Assembly (NCBI GenBank): GCA_030018315.1
Contig: JASEGA010000012.1
Location: 1-58,177 of the forward strand
Direction: 5' to 3'
DNA from: a bacterium
Lineage (GTDB): Bacteria > Hydrothermota > UBA3073 > JACQXS01 > JAGMCI01
Length of the DNA stretch: 58,177 nt
Shown here: positions 41,540-50,300 of the stretch, in pieces
Layout of the letters: each line of letters starts with the position of its first letter
How positions within the stretch are numbered: position 1 is the stretch's first letter
Program-made: the position numbers and the translations under genes
Notes under the pieces: model-generated
Databases searched by the model: none
Told to the model about the DNA's origin: nothing
The model's input: the letters and a program-made list of their open reading frames with translations, nothing else

Positions 41540-42252
41540 TGGGCTCAATTCTACCATCAATTTTTAGGTCTGTCTTTGCCCATCCTGATAACATAAGACT
41601 TGTTACGCAAGGTCCTATTATAAAGGACTATTTAACCTGTGTAGGCGAGGTAACCCCGCCCCTACATTGGGTCATAGATGTTGGGTGTGGGACTGGCCGG
41701 TATACTGAGTGGCTTACAAAAAAGTCAGATTTTGTTGTTGGTATGGATATAAACTGGAGTGGACTTGAGAGAGTGAAAGCAAAGAATATTCCTGTTAGCC
41801 TTGTTCAATCTGTAGCAGAAGCCCTTCCTTTTAAAAATTTGTCATTTGATTTTGTGCTGTGTACAGAGGTCCTTGAGCATATAGAAAATGATAAGTTAGC
41901 ACTAAAGGAGATGTTTAGAATTCTAATGCCAGGTACAAGCTTACTTCTCAGTGTTCCCTGTCCTCCTCCTCCTTATCCTGATTCCGCTCATAAAAGGGCT
42001 GGCTATACAAAAGTTGATATTATCTCACTCCTAAGAGAATTGGGGTTTGAGCCACTTACTACTCATTTTTGTATGTTTACTATTTCAAGATTATTACTTA
42101 AGTTTTCAACTCAATTTATGCGAATTTTCAAATTTCCGCCCCCAGTCCTGCCTTTGGTAAGATTAGAAAAATTTCTGCGAGAAGATAAAGGTTATAAGCC
42201 TTTTAACTTGGTAATATTGGCAAAGAAAAATACTTTAGATTGTAAAACATAG
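41536..42252 (+). CDS. Class I SAM methyltransferase with an in-frame palindrome
   Basis: 238 residues. HWVIDVGCGTGRYTEWL (about 45-61), VVGMDINWSGLERVK, FDFVLCTEVLEHIENDKLAL and MPGTSLLLSVPCPPPPYPD are class I motifs and a glycan-cluster style linker. Just before motif I the residues CVGEVTPPLH are written by a 25-bp palindrome (41641-41665). ATGA overlap with the GT4 gene before it. Confidence 0.82.
   Translation: MMGSILPSIFRSVFAHPDNIRLVTQGPIIKDYLTCVGEVTPPLHWVIDVGCGTGRYTEWLTKKSDFVVGMDINWSGLERVKAKNIPVSLVQSVAEALPFKNLSFDFVLCTEVLEHIENDKLALKEMFRILMPGTSLLLSVPCPPPPYPDSAHKRAGYTKVDIISLLRELGFEPLTTHFCMFTISRLLLKFSTQFMRIFKFPPPVLPLVRLEKFLREDKGYKPFNLVILAKKNTLDCKT
41641..41665 (+). repeat. Dispersed GC-rich palindrome inserted in frame
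   Basis: GTAGGCGAGGTAA then CCCCGCCCCTAC. Arms GTAGG/CCTAC and the inner GCGAGG/CCCCGC pair almost fully. It is clearly GC-richer than its surroundings. Confidence 0.75.
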
Positions 42253-42258
42253 TAAGAA

Positions 42259-43854
42259 ATGAATAAAATAGGTAGCATTCTGTGTAGGAAACAAAATATT
42301 AGTCTACTCTTAGTGGGAGTGGCGACTCTTTCAGTGTATCTCTTAACTGCACAGGGAAGACTTGGATGTATAGACCCCGGTGTTAGATATGCAGTTACAA
42401 AAAGCATTGTTGAACGTAGAACTTTTAGTATAGACCCAACTCATCTGCTTGGAGCTCTTCTGGGTAAAGATGGACGTACATACTCGTTTTATTTCATTGG
42501 TCAATCGCTTGTTTTTATACCTCCATATCTTTTAGCAAGGACTTTTTCAGATAAAATTCCTGTCCCATTACGTGAACAATTTAAGCAATCTGTATGCAGT
42601 TTTGTTAATGTATTTTTTATGGCAGCGAGTTGTATTCTTTTACTACTTTTATTAGTTGAGCTCGGATACGAATGGAAAGCAGCAACACCGACTACTCTTA
42701 TCTACGCCTTTGCTACAATATGTTTTCCTCATGCACAGAGTGTTATGGATCCTGCCCAAGTTATATTTTTTACTATATTGATGTTGCATTCTCTTGTACT
42801 CTACTCAAAGTATAGGCAAAGGAAATGGGGCTTCATTTCTGGGATAGCATTTGGCATTGCATTATTGACACGATTAGAAGTATTGTTGATAATACCAGGT
42901 ATTCTGATTTGGTCAACATTGGAGTTGCAAAAGTTAGAAAAGCACGAAGGAATAAAATGGTTTAGAAATGGTATAGTCACTTTTATTATGGGCGTGGTTC
43001 CTTTTATAGTAATTATTCTATGGTATAACTTTGTAAGATTTGGTTCAGTATTTGAAACTGGTTACCAGAAAGTACTTGCACAACAATGTGGAATTAGTAT
43101 CAATTTATTTTCTTCTCATTTAGTATTTAATCTATATCGTATGCTTTTAAATCCCAGAGAAAGCTTCTTCCTATTCTCTCCAATACTTATTTTATTTCCT
43201 TTTTTAATAAGGTCATTTATACAAAGAAAAAAATCAATAGGAGTATTGTGCTTGGTAGTTATTGGGTGCTGGTTATACTTTTATTCGGTACAACAGGGCT
43301 ATAGAACTTCTGCTGAAATTGAGTGGGGCCAGAGATATTTAGTAGCTATAACACCGTTTATGGTATTACCTTTGGTAGAGTTGTTTTCAATATGGGAACG
43401 ATTAAGGAGAGTTTTCAAAGTATTCATCTCTTTACTGATTGCTCTCTCTGTTTCTATTCAACTCATAGGTGTCTCAGTATCTCCTATGAGGTTTCATCTA
43501 CAATATGTGATTGCAGAAGAAACAAATGAACTTCAGAATTTGGTCTCTCCTATAAGAAGGCAATGGCAAAATTTATGGACAGTATCAAGGTCAATGAAGA
43601 TAGGTAAGCCATGGTCGCTTGTGCTTGACTCTGATGTTGTTGCTATCGAAGAAGGCTGGACAAATGCTGAGACAATTCAGAAGGCACGCTCATTAAATGT
43701 CGTTAATTTTTGGTGGATTCACCTCTACTATACAAGATTGTTTCCTTTAAAAATAATAGTTACAATTGTAGTCTTCCTTGTTCTAATTGGGCTAATCTCA
43801 TGTAGTCTGCTCGTTAAAATATTATTTTCTAAGGAAAAATTAAAGAAAAGTTAA
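42259..43854 (+). CDS. Polytopic membrane protein, probable GT-C glycosyltransferase
   Basis: 531 residues with about 11-12 membrane helices. The first outside loop begins GRLGCIDPGVRYAVTKSIVE and later has GKDGRTYSFYFIGQSLVFIP, an acidic-loop layout seen in GT39/PMT-like enzymes. A second loop holds FGSVFETGYQKVL. It is the last gene of the polysaccharide cluster. A role in adding a sugar from a polyprenyl-phosphate donor outside the membrane is inferred from topology. Confidence 0.6.
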   Translation: MNKIGSILCRKQNISLLLVGVATLSVYLLTAQGRLGCIDPGVRYAVTKSIVERRTFSIDPTHLLGALLGKDGRTYSFYFIGQSLVFIPPYLLARTFSDKIPVPLREQFKQSVCSFVNVFFMAASCILLLLLLVELGYEWKAATPTTLIYAFATICFPHAQSVMDPAQVIFFTILMLHSLVLYSKYRQRKWGFISGIAFGIALLTRLEVLLIIPGILIWSTLELQKLEKHEGIKWFRNGIVTFIMGVVPFIVIILWYNFVRFGSVFETGYQKVLAQQCGISINLFSSHLVFNLYRMLLNPRESFFLFSPILILFPFLIRSFIQRKKSIGVLCLVVIGCWLYFYSVQQGYRTSAEIEWGQRYLVAITPFMVLPLVELFSIWERLRRVFKVFISLLIALSVSIQLIGVSVSPMRFHLQYVIAEETNELQNLVSPIRRQWQNLWTVSRSMKIGKPWSLVLDSDVVAIEEGWTNAETIQKARSLNVVNFWWIHLYYTRLFPLKIIVTIVVFLVLIGLISCSLLVKILFSKEKLKKS

Positions 43855-43916
43855 AAATTTGGTGCCAAGAAAAACTGCGTGATACATAATTTAATTTTGT
43901 ATTCTCTACGAATTCT

Positions 43917-46022
43917 GTGGTTAATGTAGATACTATTTTTGGTAAAAGTGGACTAATCTCATCTGTCATTACTGATTACGAGTATAGACCTGAGCAGATT
44001 GAGATGGCAACCAAAATAAAATATGTTTTAGAAAATGGTAGAAACCTCATCTGTGAAGCTGGTACAGGTGTAGGCAAGTCGTTAGCTTACTTAGTACCAA
44101 GTGTCCTATGGATTACTCATCCTGATAATGAAAATGTCCCCAAAAGGGTAATAGTCTCAACTTACACAAAGACGCTCCAGAATCAACTATTGACTCACGA
44201 TATCCCAATTGTTCAATCCGCCTTATCCGGATTGGGAATTAAATTTAGTGCAGCTCCCGCTTTTGGGTCTGATAATTACCTTTGCCTAAGGAGATGGCGT
44301 AAACTTGCGGATAAGGGGTCATTATTTGAAAATAAAGAGATTGAGCGCATTGCTGCTTGGGAGGCAATTACAAAAACTGGGTTACGCTCAGAGCTTGATA
44401 AGGATGGAATAGTCTCAATATTTAGTGATGTAGCACGTGACCCTGATTTATGTGCAGGTAAGAAATGCAAGTTTAGGTCTCGTTGTTATTATGAACGAGC
44501 GAGGCGTAATCTTTTTAAGAGTGATGTTATTGTCACAAACCACTGGCTATTTTTTGCTAATATTGCGGCAGGCAAGAGAGTCTTACCTCCTTATCAAGCT
44601 GTAATATTTGATGAAGCACAGAATCTTGAAGAAGTGGCAGTCCAATATTTTGGGCTACATCTGTCTAATTACAGCATTAGATTCTTCCTTAACTCACTGA
44701 AGAGAGGGATAGGAAATAAAGATTTGAATAAGATGATAGATGAAATACAAGATATAAATGACGATTTCTTTAGGAAAATATTAAATATTATTGGAGCTGA
44801 AAATGTAGTCCGTGTAAATGAAAAATTGCCAGTCCGTAATTCACTCTCACCTTATTTTAATAGTCTTTCTCTTTTACTCAAAGACTTAAGAAAAAATGCC
44901 AAAGATGAAGCTGATGCAGAAGAGCTTGTTGGCTACCTTTCAAAATGTAAATCCATTGATACTGGGCTTTCATTTTTCCTTAACCATGCTGATACTAATT
45001 CAGTTTACTGGTTGGAGCGTAGCAGTACTCCTGAGCCCTCGGTAACAGAAATAAGGAGGCATCGTCGTTTTCCATTTGTTTCCCTCAACACAGCCCCAAT
45101 AGTTGTTGCACCATGGCTTGAGAAGTATGTATTTTCCTCTCAATTATCAGGGGAGCCTAAAATCCCAATAATTCTGACCTCAGCAACCTTGTCTGTTGAT
45201 AATAGATTTGAATTTATTAAGGATAGGCTTGGCTTTCAAGGTGATGAATTATTATTAGCTTCATCCTTTAACTACATGGAGAATGCAATTCTATATATTC
45301 CCAAAAAAGGGCCTGACCCAAGAGATGAGAATAAATATAAGGAATTCATCGTCTCTGAGCTCTCAAAGATTCTACCCATAACTCATGGTAGGGCATTAGT
45401 TCTGTTCACAAGCTTTAAGCTGATGGATACGGTATACGAACGGCTACAATATGATAAAGAAATTATAGGGCAAGGCTTTCCCGATCCGTTCCATGTCGGG
45501 ACGGGTAGCCTTGCAAACCTAAAGGTTTGCCCTACCCTTCGGGCCCTAAAGGAATCGGCTACAATCAAGGAGGGACATGGACAAGCCCTGTCCCTCCTGA
45601 AACAAGGTGATGCTTCACGTGACGAGTTACTTGATAGATTAAGGCATAAGCCTTCTGTATTATTAGGAGTATCAAGCTTTTGGCAGGGCATAGATGTTCC
45701 TGGTGAAGCTCTATCGTCTGTCATAATAACAAGACTTCCATTTGAGGTCCCTGATTCCCCAATAACAGAAGCTCGTATAGAGTGGATAAAAGAGAATGGT
45801 GGCAATCCATTTCTTGATTATCAGCTACCCTCTGCTGTGATGACCTTAAAGCAAGGTTTTGGCAGATTGGTAAGGAAACGCACAGATTATGGAGTTGTTG
45901 TCATATTAGACACAAGAATAATAAAGATGCCTTACGGTAAGAAATTCCTAAACTCACTCCCCAAGTGTAAGCTAACACACAAGCTTAGTGAGGTTAAGGA
46001 ATTCTTTAATAATCGTAGATAA
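43917..46022 (+). CDS. dinG: DinG/XPD-family ATP-dependent DNA helicase
   Basis: 701 residues. Walker A EAGTGVGKS (47-55). Four Cys for an iron-sulfur cluster (Cys123, Cys179, Cys184, Cys190), DEAQ box (232-235), SATL, and the late helicase motifs FWQGIDVPGEAL and QGFGRLVR. It unwinds DNA 5' to 3' and serves in repair and R-loop removal. Residues about 521-560 (FPDPFHVGTG to GHGQALS) have no place in the family. They are written by two palindromic repeats between motifs IV and V and leave the frame open. GTG start at 43917 with a poor ribosome site. Confidence 0.87.
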   Translation: MVNVDTIFGKSGLISSVITDYEYRPEQIEMATKIKYVLENGRNLICEAGTGVGKSLAYLVPSVLWITHPDNENVPKRVIVSTYTKTLQNQLLTHDIPIVQSALSGLGIKFSAAPAFGSDNYLCLRRWRKLADKGSLFENKEIERIAAWEAITKTGLRSELDKDGIVSIFSDVARDPDLCAGKKCKFRSRCYYERARRNLFKSDVIVTNHWLFFANIAAGKRVLPPYQAVIFDEAQNLEEVAVQYFGLHLSNYSIRFFLNSLKRGIGNKDLNKMIDEIQDINDDFFRKILNIIGAENVVRVNEKLPVRNSLSPYFNSLSLLLKDLRKNAKDEADAEELVGYLSKCKSIDTGLSFFLNHADTNSVYWLERSSTPEPSVTEIRRHRRFPFVSLNTAPIVVAPWLEKYVFSSQLSGEPKIPIILTSATLSVDNRFEFIKDRLGFQGDELLLASSFNYMENAILYIPKKGPDPRDENKYKEFIVSELSKILPITHGRALVLFTSFKLMDTVYERLQYDKEIIGQGFPDPFHVGTGSLANLKVCPTLRALKESATIKEGHGQALSLLKQGDASRDELLDRLRHKPSVLLGVSSFWQGIDVPGEALSSVIITRLPFEVPDSPITEARIEWIKENGGNPFLDYQLPSAVMTLKQGFGRLVRKRTDYGVVVILDTRIIKMPYGKKFLNSLPKCKLTHKLSEVKEFFNNRR
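45504..45536 (+). repeat. Palindrome 1 inside the helicase gene
   Basis: GGTAG...CTACC ends with a perfect inner stem GCAAACCT (45513-45520) / AGGTTTGC (45523-45530). It is GC-richer than the gene and read as GSLANLKVCPT. Confidence 0.85.
45569..45597 (+). repeat. Palindrome 2 inside the helicase gene
   Basis: GGAGGGACA (45569-45577) and TGTCCCTCC (45589-45597) form a perfect 9-bp stem. Read as EGHGQALSLL. It lies 32 nt after palindrome 1. Confidence 0.85.
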
Positions 46023-46046
46023 AATTTTTAACTACTTATTAAGTGG

Positions 46047-46073
46047 GATTGCTTCGCTAACCCTCGCAATGAC
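46047..46073. repeat. Dispersed 27-bp palindromic repeat, copy 2
   Basis: Same as 1874-1900 with one change (GCTAACCCTCGCAATGAC). It lies between the helicase gene and the promoter of the large surface protein. Confidence 0.7.
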
Positions 46074-46134
46074 AGTGAGGGGGACTTGCAATGACCTTTT
46101 TCATAACGGTGAAAACTACTACTATTATTTATAT

Positions 46135-46163
46135 TTGACAAGGGAGTTCGTTAGCTGTATATT
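46135..46163 (+). promoter_or_regulatory. Promoter of the large surface protein, leaderless layout
   Basis: TTGACA (46135-46140), 17-nt spacer, TATATT (46158-46163), then 8 nt to the ATG at 46172. It may also serve hflX and the genes beyond. Confidence 0.72.
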
Positions 46164-46171
46164 TTATAAAG

Positions 46172-49165
46172 ATGATTTTATTTATTTTGTTTTTTGTATG
46201 TATTGAGTATTCTTTATCTCAAGTGGAGCTAAAATTTTCTGGTTCCAATTCCTGTGGTCCGTATAAATTGGTATCTCACATAATCTCTGGCTCAGAAGAG
46301 GTATGGATAGGACAGTCCCGACGGGTCGTGATGTCCCTACAAAATGATTACTCGATTGATTACGATGCCGGCATTATTTATTTTAATACTCCATTGTCAC
46401 CTTCTGATACTGTGTATTTTCTATGTAAGCGTATACCATTTAATTTAGCTCCAGAATATTACCATAGAGAACTTATCGATACAATCCTATCTCTGAAAAT
46501 TACAGATTACAGATTACAGATTACAGATTGCCCTACATCTGTTGATACTGCCCAAAATGTTTGTCCTCCATCCAATGTTTCCAACTTTCATCTTCATGGC
46601 ACGAAAACTTTTGGTATCTCTGTGAGTTCTAATCGTAATTTTTCTTTTAATCACTCTATGCAGATAAATATGGATGGTGAGCTCTCTGATGGTATAAAAG
46701 TAGACGGTGTCTTAAGAGATGACAGTGTTCCAATTCAGTCTGCTGGTACTACCCAAGAACTTAAAGAAATGGATGAGCTATATGTAAATGTGAGGCGTGA
46801 AAGTAGTGAAATAAGGTTTGGCGACTTTGACTTAAATCTTTCACAAAGCAAATTTGGTAAAGTGAATAGGAAGCTTGAAGGTGTAACCTGCAATATCAAC
46901 GATTGTCTATCCCTAAGTGGGGCACTCTCAAAAGGTAGATGGATGCGTAAAAAGTTTGAAGGAGTGTTAGGTAAGCAAGGTCCTTATGAACTATCATCAT
47001 CTGGTATAGCAGTGTTAGGGTCAGAAAAAATCTGTTTAAATGGCATCATTATGCAGAGGGGTGAGGACTACACTATTGACTACTCAACTTCAATTTTAAC
47101 ATTTACAACCAAAAGACTTATAAAAAATGGTGATTGTATAACTGCAGAGTTCCAACAAAATGATGATAGTTACAGGAGAGACTTATTTGTAGGTGAGTAT
47201 AAATTAAGTGATTTTCGTATTCTTTTATTTAAGGAAGAAGATATAAAAACCTCACCTCATTCTTTTTCACTAACCCCTGATAAAATAAAGACATTAATGG
47301 AAGTAGAATCTGACTCCTCTAATAGTTGGCTCTCAGGTGCTACCTATGTAGGCAAAGGCAATGGCAGTTACATAAAATTTGCAGAATCCTGTGGAGAGGA
47401 TAGTATATACAAGTATGTTGGTTATCCAAATGGTGATTATAATGTAAGTTTTACAAATGTAGGTCTAAATAATGGGGATTACAAATTTGACCCCTTAATT
47501 GGAGGCTATTCCTATGTAGGTGACTCTAATGGTAGTTATGTTCCGAAACTAAGAGTTCCACTTCCTTATAGAAATATTTTGTTTAATCTCGATTATAATA
47601 AGGAATTAAATAAGTTAAAAATTGGTCTTGAGTGTGCATTCACAAAATTCACTCCCAACACTTTTACTTCAACTGGCCGCTCTGGCAAAGCTTTTATAGG
47701 CGGATTTGAAACCAATATGGAAAAATGGGGTTTAGGAGGTAGCTTCCGAAACATTGACGCCTCTTTTTGTTTCCCTGGCACTGTAGACACTTTATCCTCA
47801 AATATTGGTGAGCTTTTTAGTTTCATCTCTCCATTTCCTTTCTTAACTACTTCTGTCAGACTTATAGGGACACGAGTTGATTTGCTTAAGAATCTTGAGT
47901 TTTGTCTCACTCCATTAAAATTACCACATTTTTCTTATAAATATTTAATTGGTAAAACTGATAGAACTTCTGAATTTTTCCTCTCTTATCGCATTAGTTT
48001 ATTTGAGCCATTTGTAAGGTATAAAGTTATAAATGAACTCTCAAATAGTGGTGACTTAAAAGAAATAGGAGTGAGTTCAGGCTGGCTTAAGCTTGTGTTA
48101 GAGGAAGATGAGCTCTCCAACTCCCGTACAAGCAGTGTGTGTATCTTTAAAAGTCCATTAAATCTTTCTTATACTAAACGCCAAGCATTTGGTAGTACTC
48201 ACAAATCCGCCATAGACTTAGGCACTCTAAACTTTTCATTTTCTGGTTTAACTATAGCATATAACTTAACATCCCTTGAGCGCAATCTTTTAAAAGAGGA
48301 ATATTATGAAGTAGACACAGGAAAAGGCAGCTTTAGTGAGGACTCTTTAACTCAAAGATATTATCCTGACCCTCATGGCAACTACGAAAAGCGGCTTGTT
48401 CCAAGTGGCACTTCATCAATTTGTAAAAATTTCTCTTTTTCTAACACACTCATTTTACATCCATTTTCTACTGTTTCTTTTAAGTTAGGTAGTTTAAAGA
48501 GTGGTGAAGGTGATAAGATATTATTTTGGGGCAGGTCAGCCTCTGTTTTTGATGACAGGAATCGTATAAATTGGGGGCTTGAAGCCTCTAACTTTAACAT
48601 CAGTTATACAAAAGATGACTTTAGAGAAAACAAGATTTATGGTTCTCCTCGTTCTGGTGGTCAAGATATCTTATGCATCGATTTCTATTACAGTGACATA
48701 GACTTTAAGTATAGTACAGGACATACAAAAAGATGGATTCATGATAATCTGGACTTGGATGAGAAATCAGTCATCAAATCTATTGGACTTTCCCACAAAA
48801 TAAAGTCTTGTGTTTCGTTGTATTCACAGTTCCAATTTGAGCAAAGGCTTTTCAAAAATCCTACACATTTTTCAGCAGAACCTGATCTCCATTTATCTGG
48901 CTACAGTTATGAGCCACTTTTAACTTATGAATTTGATAATAAAGAGTTGACAGGCAGAGTTAAATTAACCCTGTGGTGTGGTCCAAGCGATGCTCCACCT
49001 GATATAATGGTTATTTATCCACCTGGTCTCAGTATGGAATGTAGTTTAGATTTAACTCTTTTATCTATTAAAAACACTGATTATATTTTAAGTTATCAAT
49101 GTAATAAGAGACCTGTCTATCCCTTAGAGCATATGTTAAATGCAGAAGCAAGGATAAACTTTTGA
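46172..49165 (+). CDS. Large exported protein, probably an outer-membrane barrel
   Basis: 997 residues, not recognised as a named family. A signal peptide (about 1-17, ending SLSQ) is followed by a domain that is repeated in style: NDYSIDYDAGIIYFNTPLSPSD and later GEDYTIDYSTSILTFTTKRL. Four glycine/asparagine-rich units (YVGKGNGSY, YVGYPNGDY, VGLNNGDY, YVGDSNGSY) lie at about 390-455, then many alternating amphipathic strands to a C-terminal aromatic ARINF. This fits an outer-membrane beta-barrel with a periplasmic head. Three repeat-derived patches are written into it: QSRRVVMS (about 47-54), ITDYRLQITD (about 110-119) and AESCG (about 404-408). Confidence 0.6.
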   Translation: MILFILFFVCIEYSLSQVELKFSGSNSCGPYKLVSHIISGSEEVWIGQSRRVVMSLQNDYSIDYDAGIIYFNTPLSPSDTVYFLCKRIPFNLAPEYYHRELIDTILSLKITDYRLQITDCPTSVDTAQNVCPPSNVSNFHLHGTKTFGISVSSNRNFSFNHSMQINMDGELSDGIKVDGVLRDDSVPIQSAGTTQELKEMDELYVNVRRESSEIRFGDFDLNLSQSKFGKVNRKLEGVTCNINDCLSLSGALSKGRWMRKKFEGVLGKQGPYELSSSGIAVLGSEKICLNGIIMQRGEDYTIDYSTSILTFTTKRLIKNGDCITAEFQQNDDSYRRDLFVGEYKLSDFRILLFKEEDIKTSPHSFSLTPDKIKTLMEVESDSSNSWLSGATYVGKGNGSYIKFAESCGEDSIYKYVGYPNGDYNVSFTNVGLNNGDYKFDPLIGGYSYVGDSNGSYVPKLRVPLPYRNILFNLDYNKELNKLKIGLECAFTKFTPNTFTSTGRSGKAFIGGFETNMEKWGLGGSFRNIDASFCFPGTVDTLSSNIGELFSFISPFPFLTTSVRLIGTRVDLLKNLEFCLTPLKLPHFSYKYLIGKTDRTSEFFLSYRISLFEPFVRYKVINELSNSGDLKEIGVSSGWLKLVLEEDELSNSRTSSVCIFKSPLNLSYTKRQAFGSTHKSAIDLGTLNFSFSGLTIAYNLTSLERNLLKEEYYEVDTGKGSFSEDSLTQRYYPDPHGNYEKRLVPSGTSSICKNFSFSNTLILHPFSTVSFKLGSLKSGEGDKILFWGRSASVFDDRNRINWGLEASNFNISYTKDDFRENKIYGSPRSGGQDILCIDFYYSDIDFKYSTGHTKRWIHDNLDLDEKSVIKSIGLSHKIKSCVSLYSQFQFEQRLFKNPTHFSAEPDLHLSGYSYEPLLTYEFDNKELTGRVKLTLWCGPSDAPPDIMVIYPPGLSMECSLDLTLLSIKNTDYILSYQCNKRPVYPLEHMLNAEARINF
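46310..46337 (+). repeat. Palindrome inside the large surface-protein gene
   Basis: GGACAGTC then CCGACGGGTCG and TGATGTCC: outer arms GGACA/TGTCC and inner CGAC/GTCG. Read in frame as GQSRRVVMS. Confidence 0.6.
46499..46530 (+). repeat. ATTACAG tandem repeat inside a coding frame
   Basis: Four tandem ATTACAG units read as ITDYRLQITD. The seven-base unit cycles through all three frames without a stop codon. Confidence 0.8.
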
Positions 49166-49167
49166 AA

Positions 49168-49190
49168 ATGACTAATGACGAACGACGAAA
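49168..49190 (+). repeat. TGACGAA-type repeat upstream of hflX
   Basis: ATGACTAATGACGAACGACG then AAA directly before the hflX ATG. It takes the place of a ribosome site. Confidence 0.5.
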
Positions 49191-50300
49191 ATGGCTGAGC
49201 GTCTTTTTCTAATAGGAACTTTAACTCGTAACGACGACCGTATTGAGAAACTTGATTCTTTAGAAGAGCTTGCCTCTTTAAGTAAGACTGCCGGTGGTGA
49301 AGTTGTAGAAAAGCTTCTTCATCGTCTTGATAGGATTAATCCTCGTTTCTTTATAGGTAAAGGTAAAGCTTTTGAGCTTGCTCATATAGGGAGAGAACTT
49401 AAAATTGACACATTTGTATTTGATGAAGAGTTGACTGGTATTCAGGTAAGAAACCTTGAGGATATCACAGGCAGAAAGGTAATAGATAGGACTGAGCTTA
49501 TCCTTGATATATTTGCTAAACATGCAAATACAAAAGCAGCTAATATTGAGGTAACACTCACCCAGCTTCAATATAGGCTTTCAAGGCTAACTGGCAAAGG
49601 CATAGCATTATCTAGGCTTGGTGGTGGTATCGGTACAAGGGGACCCGGTGAGACAAAACTTGAAGTTGACAGGCGTAGAATTCGTGCCCGTATAGATTCA
49701 CTAAAGAAAAAATTAAAGTCTATTGAAATAAGTAAACAAATTCAATCCAAGCGTAGGCGTAATTTTTTAAGGGTAGCAATAATTGGCTATACAAATGCTG
49801 GCAAATCAACATTGATGAACAAACTGACCCACTCAACCCTTGTTGTAGATGACAAGTTATTTTCAACTCTTGATGCTACCACACGTATTTTTGCAACTTC
49901 TGCTGGTAATAAAATTCTCGTAACTGATACTGTAGGTTTTTTACGCAAGTTACCACACGGTCTCATTTCATCTTTCAAATCTACCCTCCAAGAGGCGATA
50001 GAGGCTGACCTTCGTCTTCATATAGTAGACATCTCCCATCCTCATTGTGAACTTCAGCTTTTGGCTGGTAACGAAATTCTTGAATTTTTAGGTGTACTTG
50101 ATCGTCCAACTCTTTATGTATTTAACAAAATTGATAAAGATATTTCACTTATTTCCATTTTACAGAGAAAATATAACGATGCAGTATTTATTTCAGCGCT
50201 AAAAGGTGACGGCTTATCAGAACTAAAATCTAAAATCTTTTCCCTTTTATCCAAAAATGAAATTGATATTGAAAAAAATTCGTTCTCTCGCCGTCTCTAA
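49191..50300 (+). CDS. hflX: Ribosome-associated GTPase HflX
   Basis: 369 residues. N-terminal HflX domain with FFIGKGKAFEL and the glycine-rich TRGPGETKLEVDRRRI (149-164). G domain: G1 GYTNAGKST (199-207), G2 TTR, G3 DTVGF (246-250) and G4 NKID. HflX splits stalled or heat-damaged 70S ribosomes using GTP. Its 3' end overlaps the start of the cca gene by 44 nt. Confidence 0.96.
   Translation: MAERLFLIGTLTRNDDRIEKLDSLEELASLSKTAGGEVVEKLLHRLDRINPRFFIGKGKAFELAHIGRELKIDTFVFDEELTGIQVRNLEDITGRKVIDRTELILDIFAKHANTKAANIEVTLTQLQYRLSRLTGKGIALSRLGGGIGTRGPGETKLEVDRRRIRARIDSLKKKLKSIEISKQIQSKRRRNFLRVAIIGYTNAGKSTLMNKLTHSTLVVDDKLFSTLDATTRIFATSAGNKILVTDTVGFLRKLPHGLISSFKSTLQEAIEADLRLHIVDISHPHCELQLLAGNEILEFLGVLDRPTLYVFNKIDKDISLISILQRKYNDAVFISALKGDGLSELKSKIFSLLSKNEIDIEKNSFSRRL

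Noticed and set aside
45383-45805. 140-codon minus-strand frame in the helicase gene
   Set aside because: It is a shadow of the real frame and palindromes; no family pattern or ribosome site.
47341-47540. CRISPR-like or tandem DNA repeat in the YVGxGNGxY region
   Set aside because: The repetition is at protein level with varied codons and no regular spacers. No CRISPR array or cas gene was found in the window.
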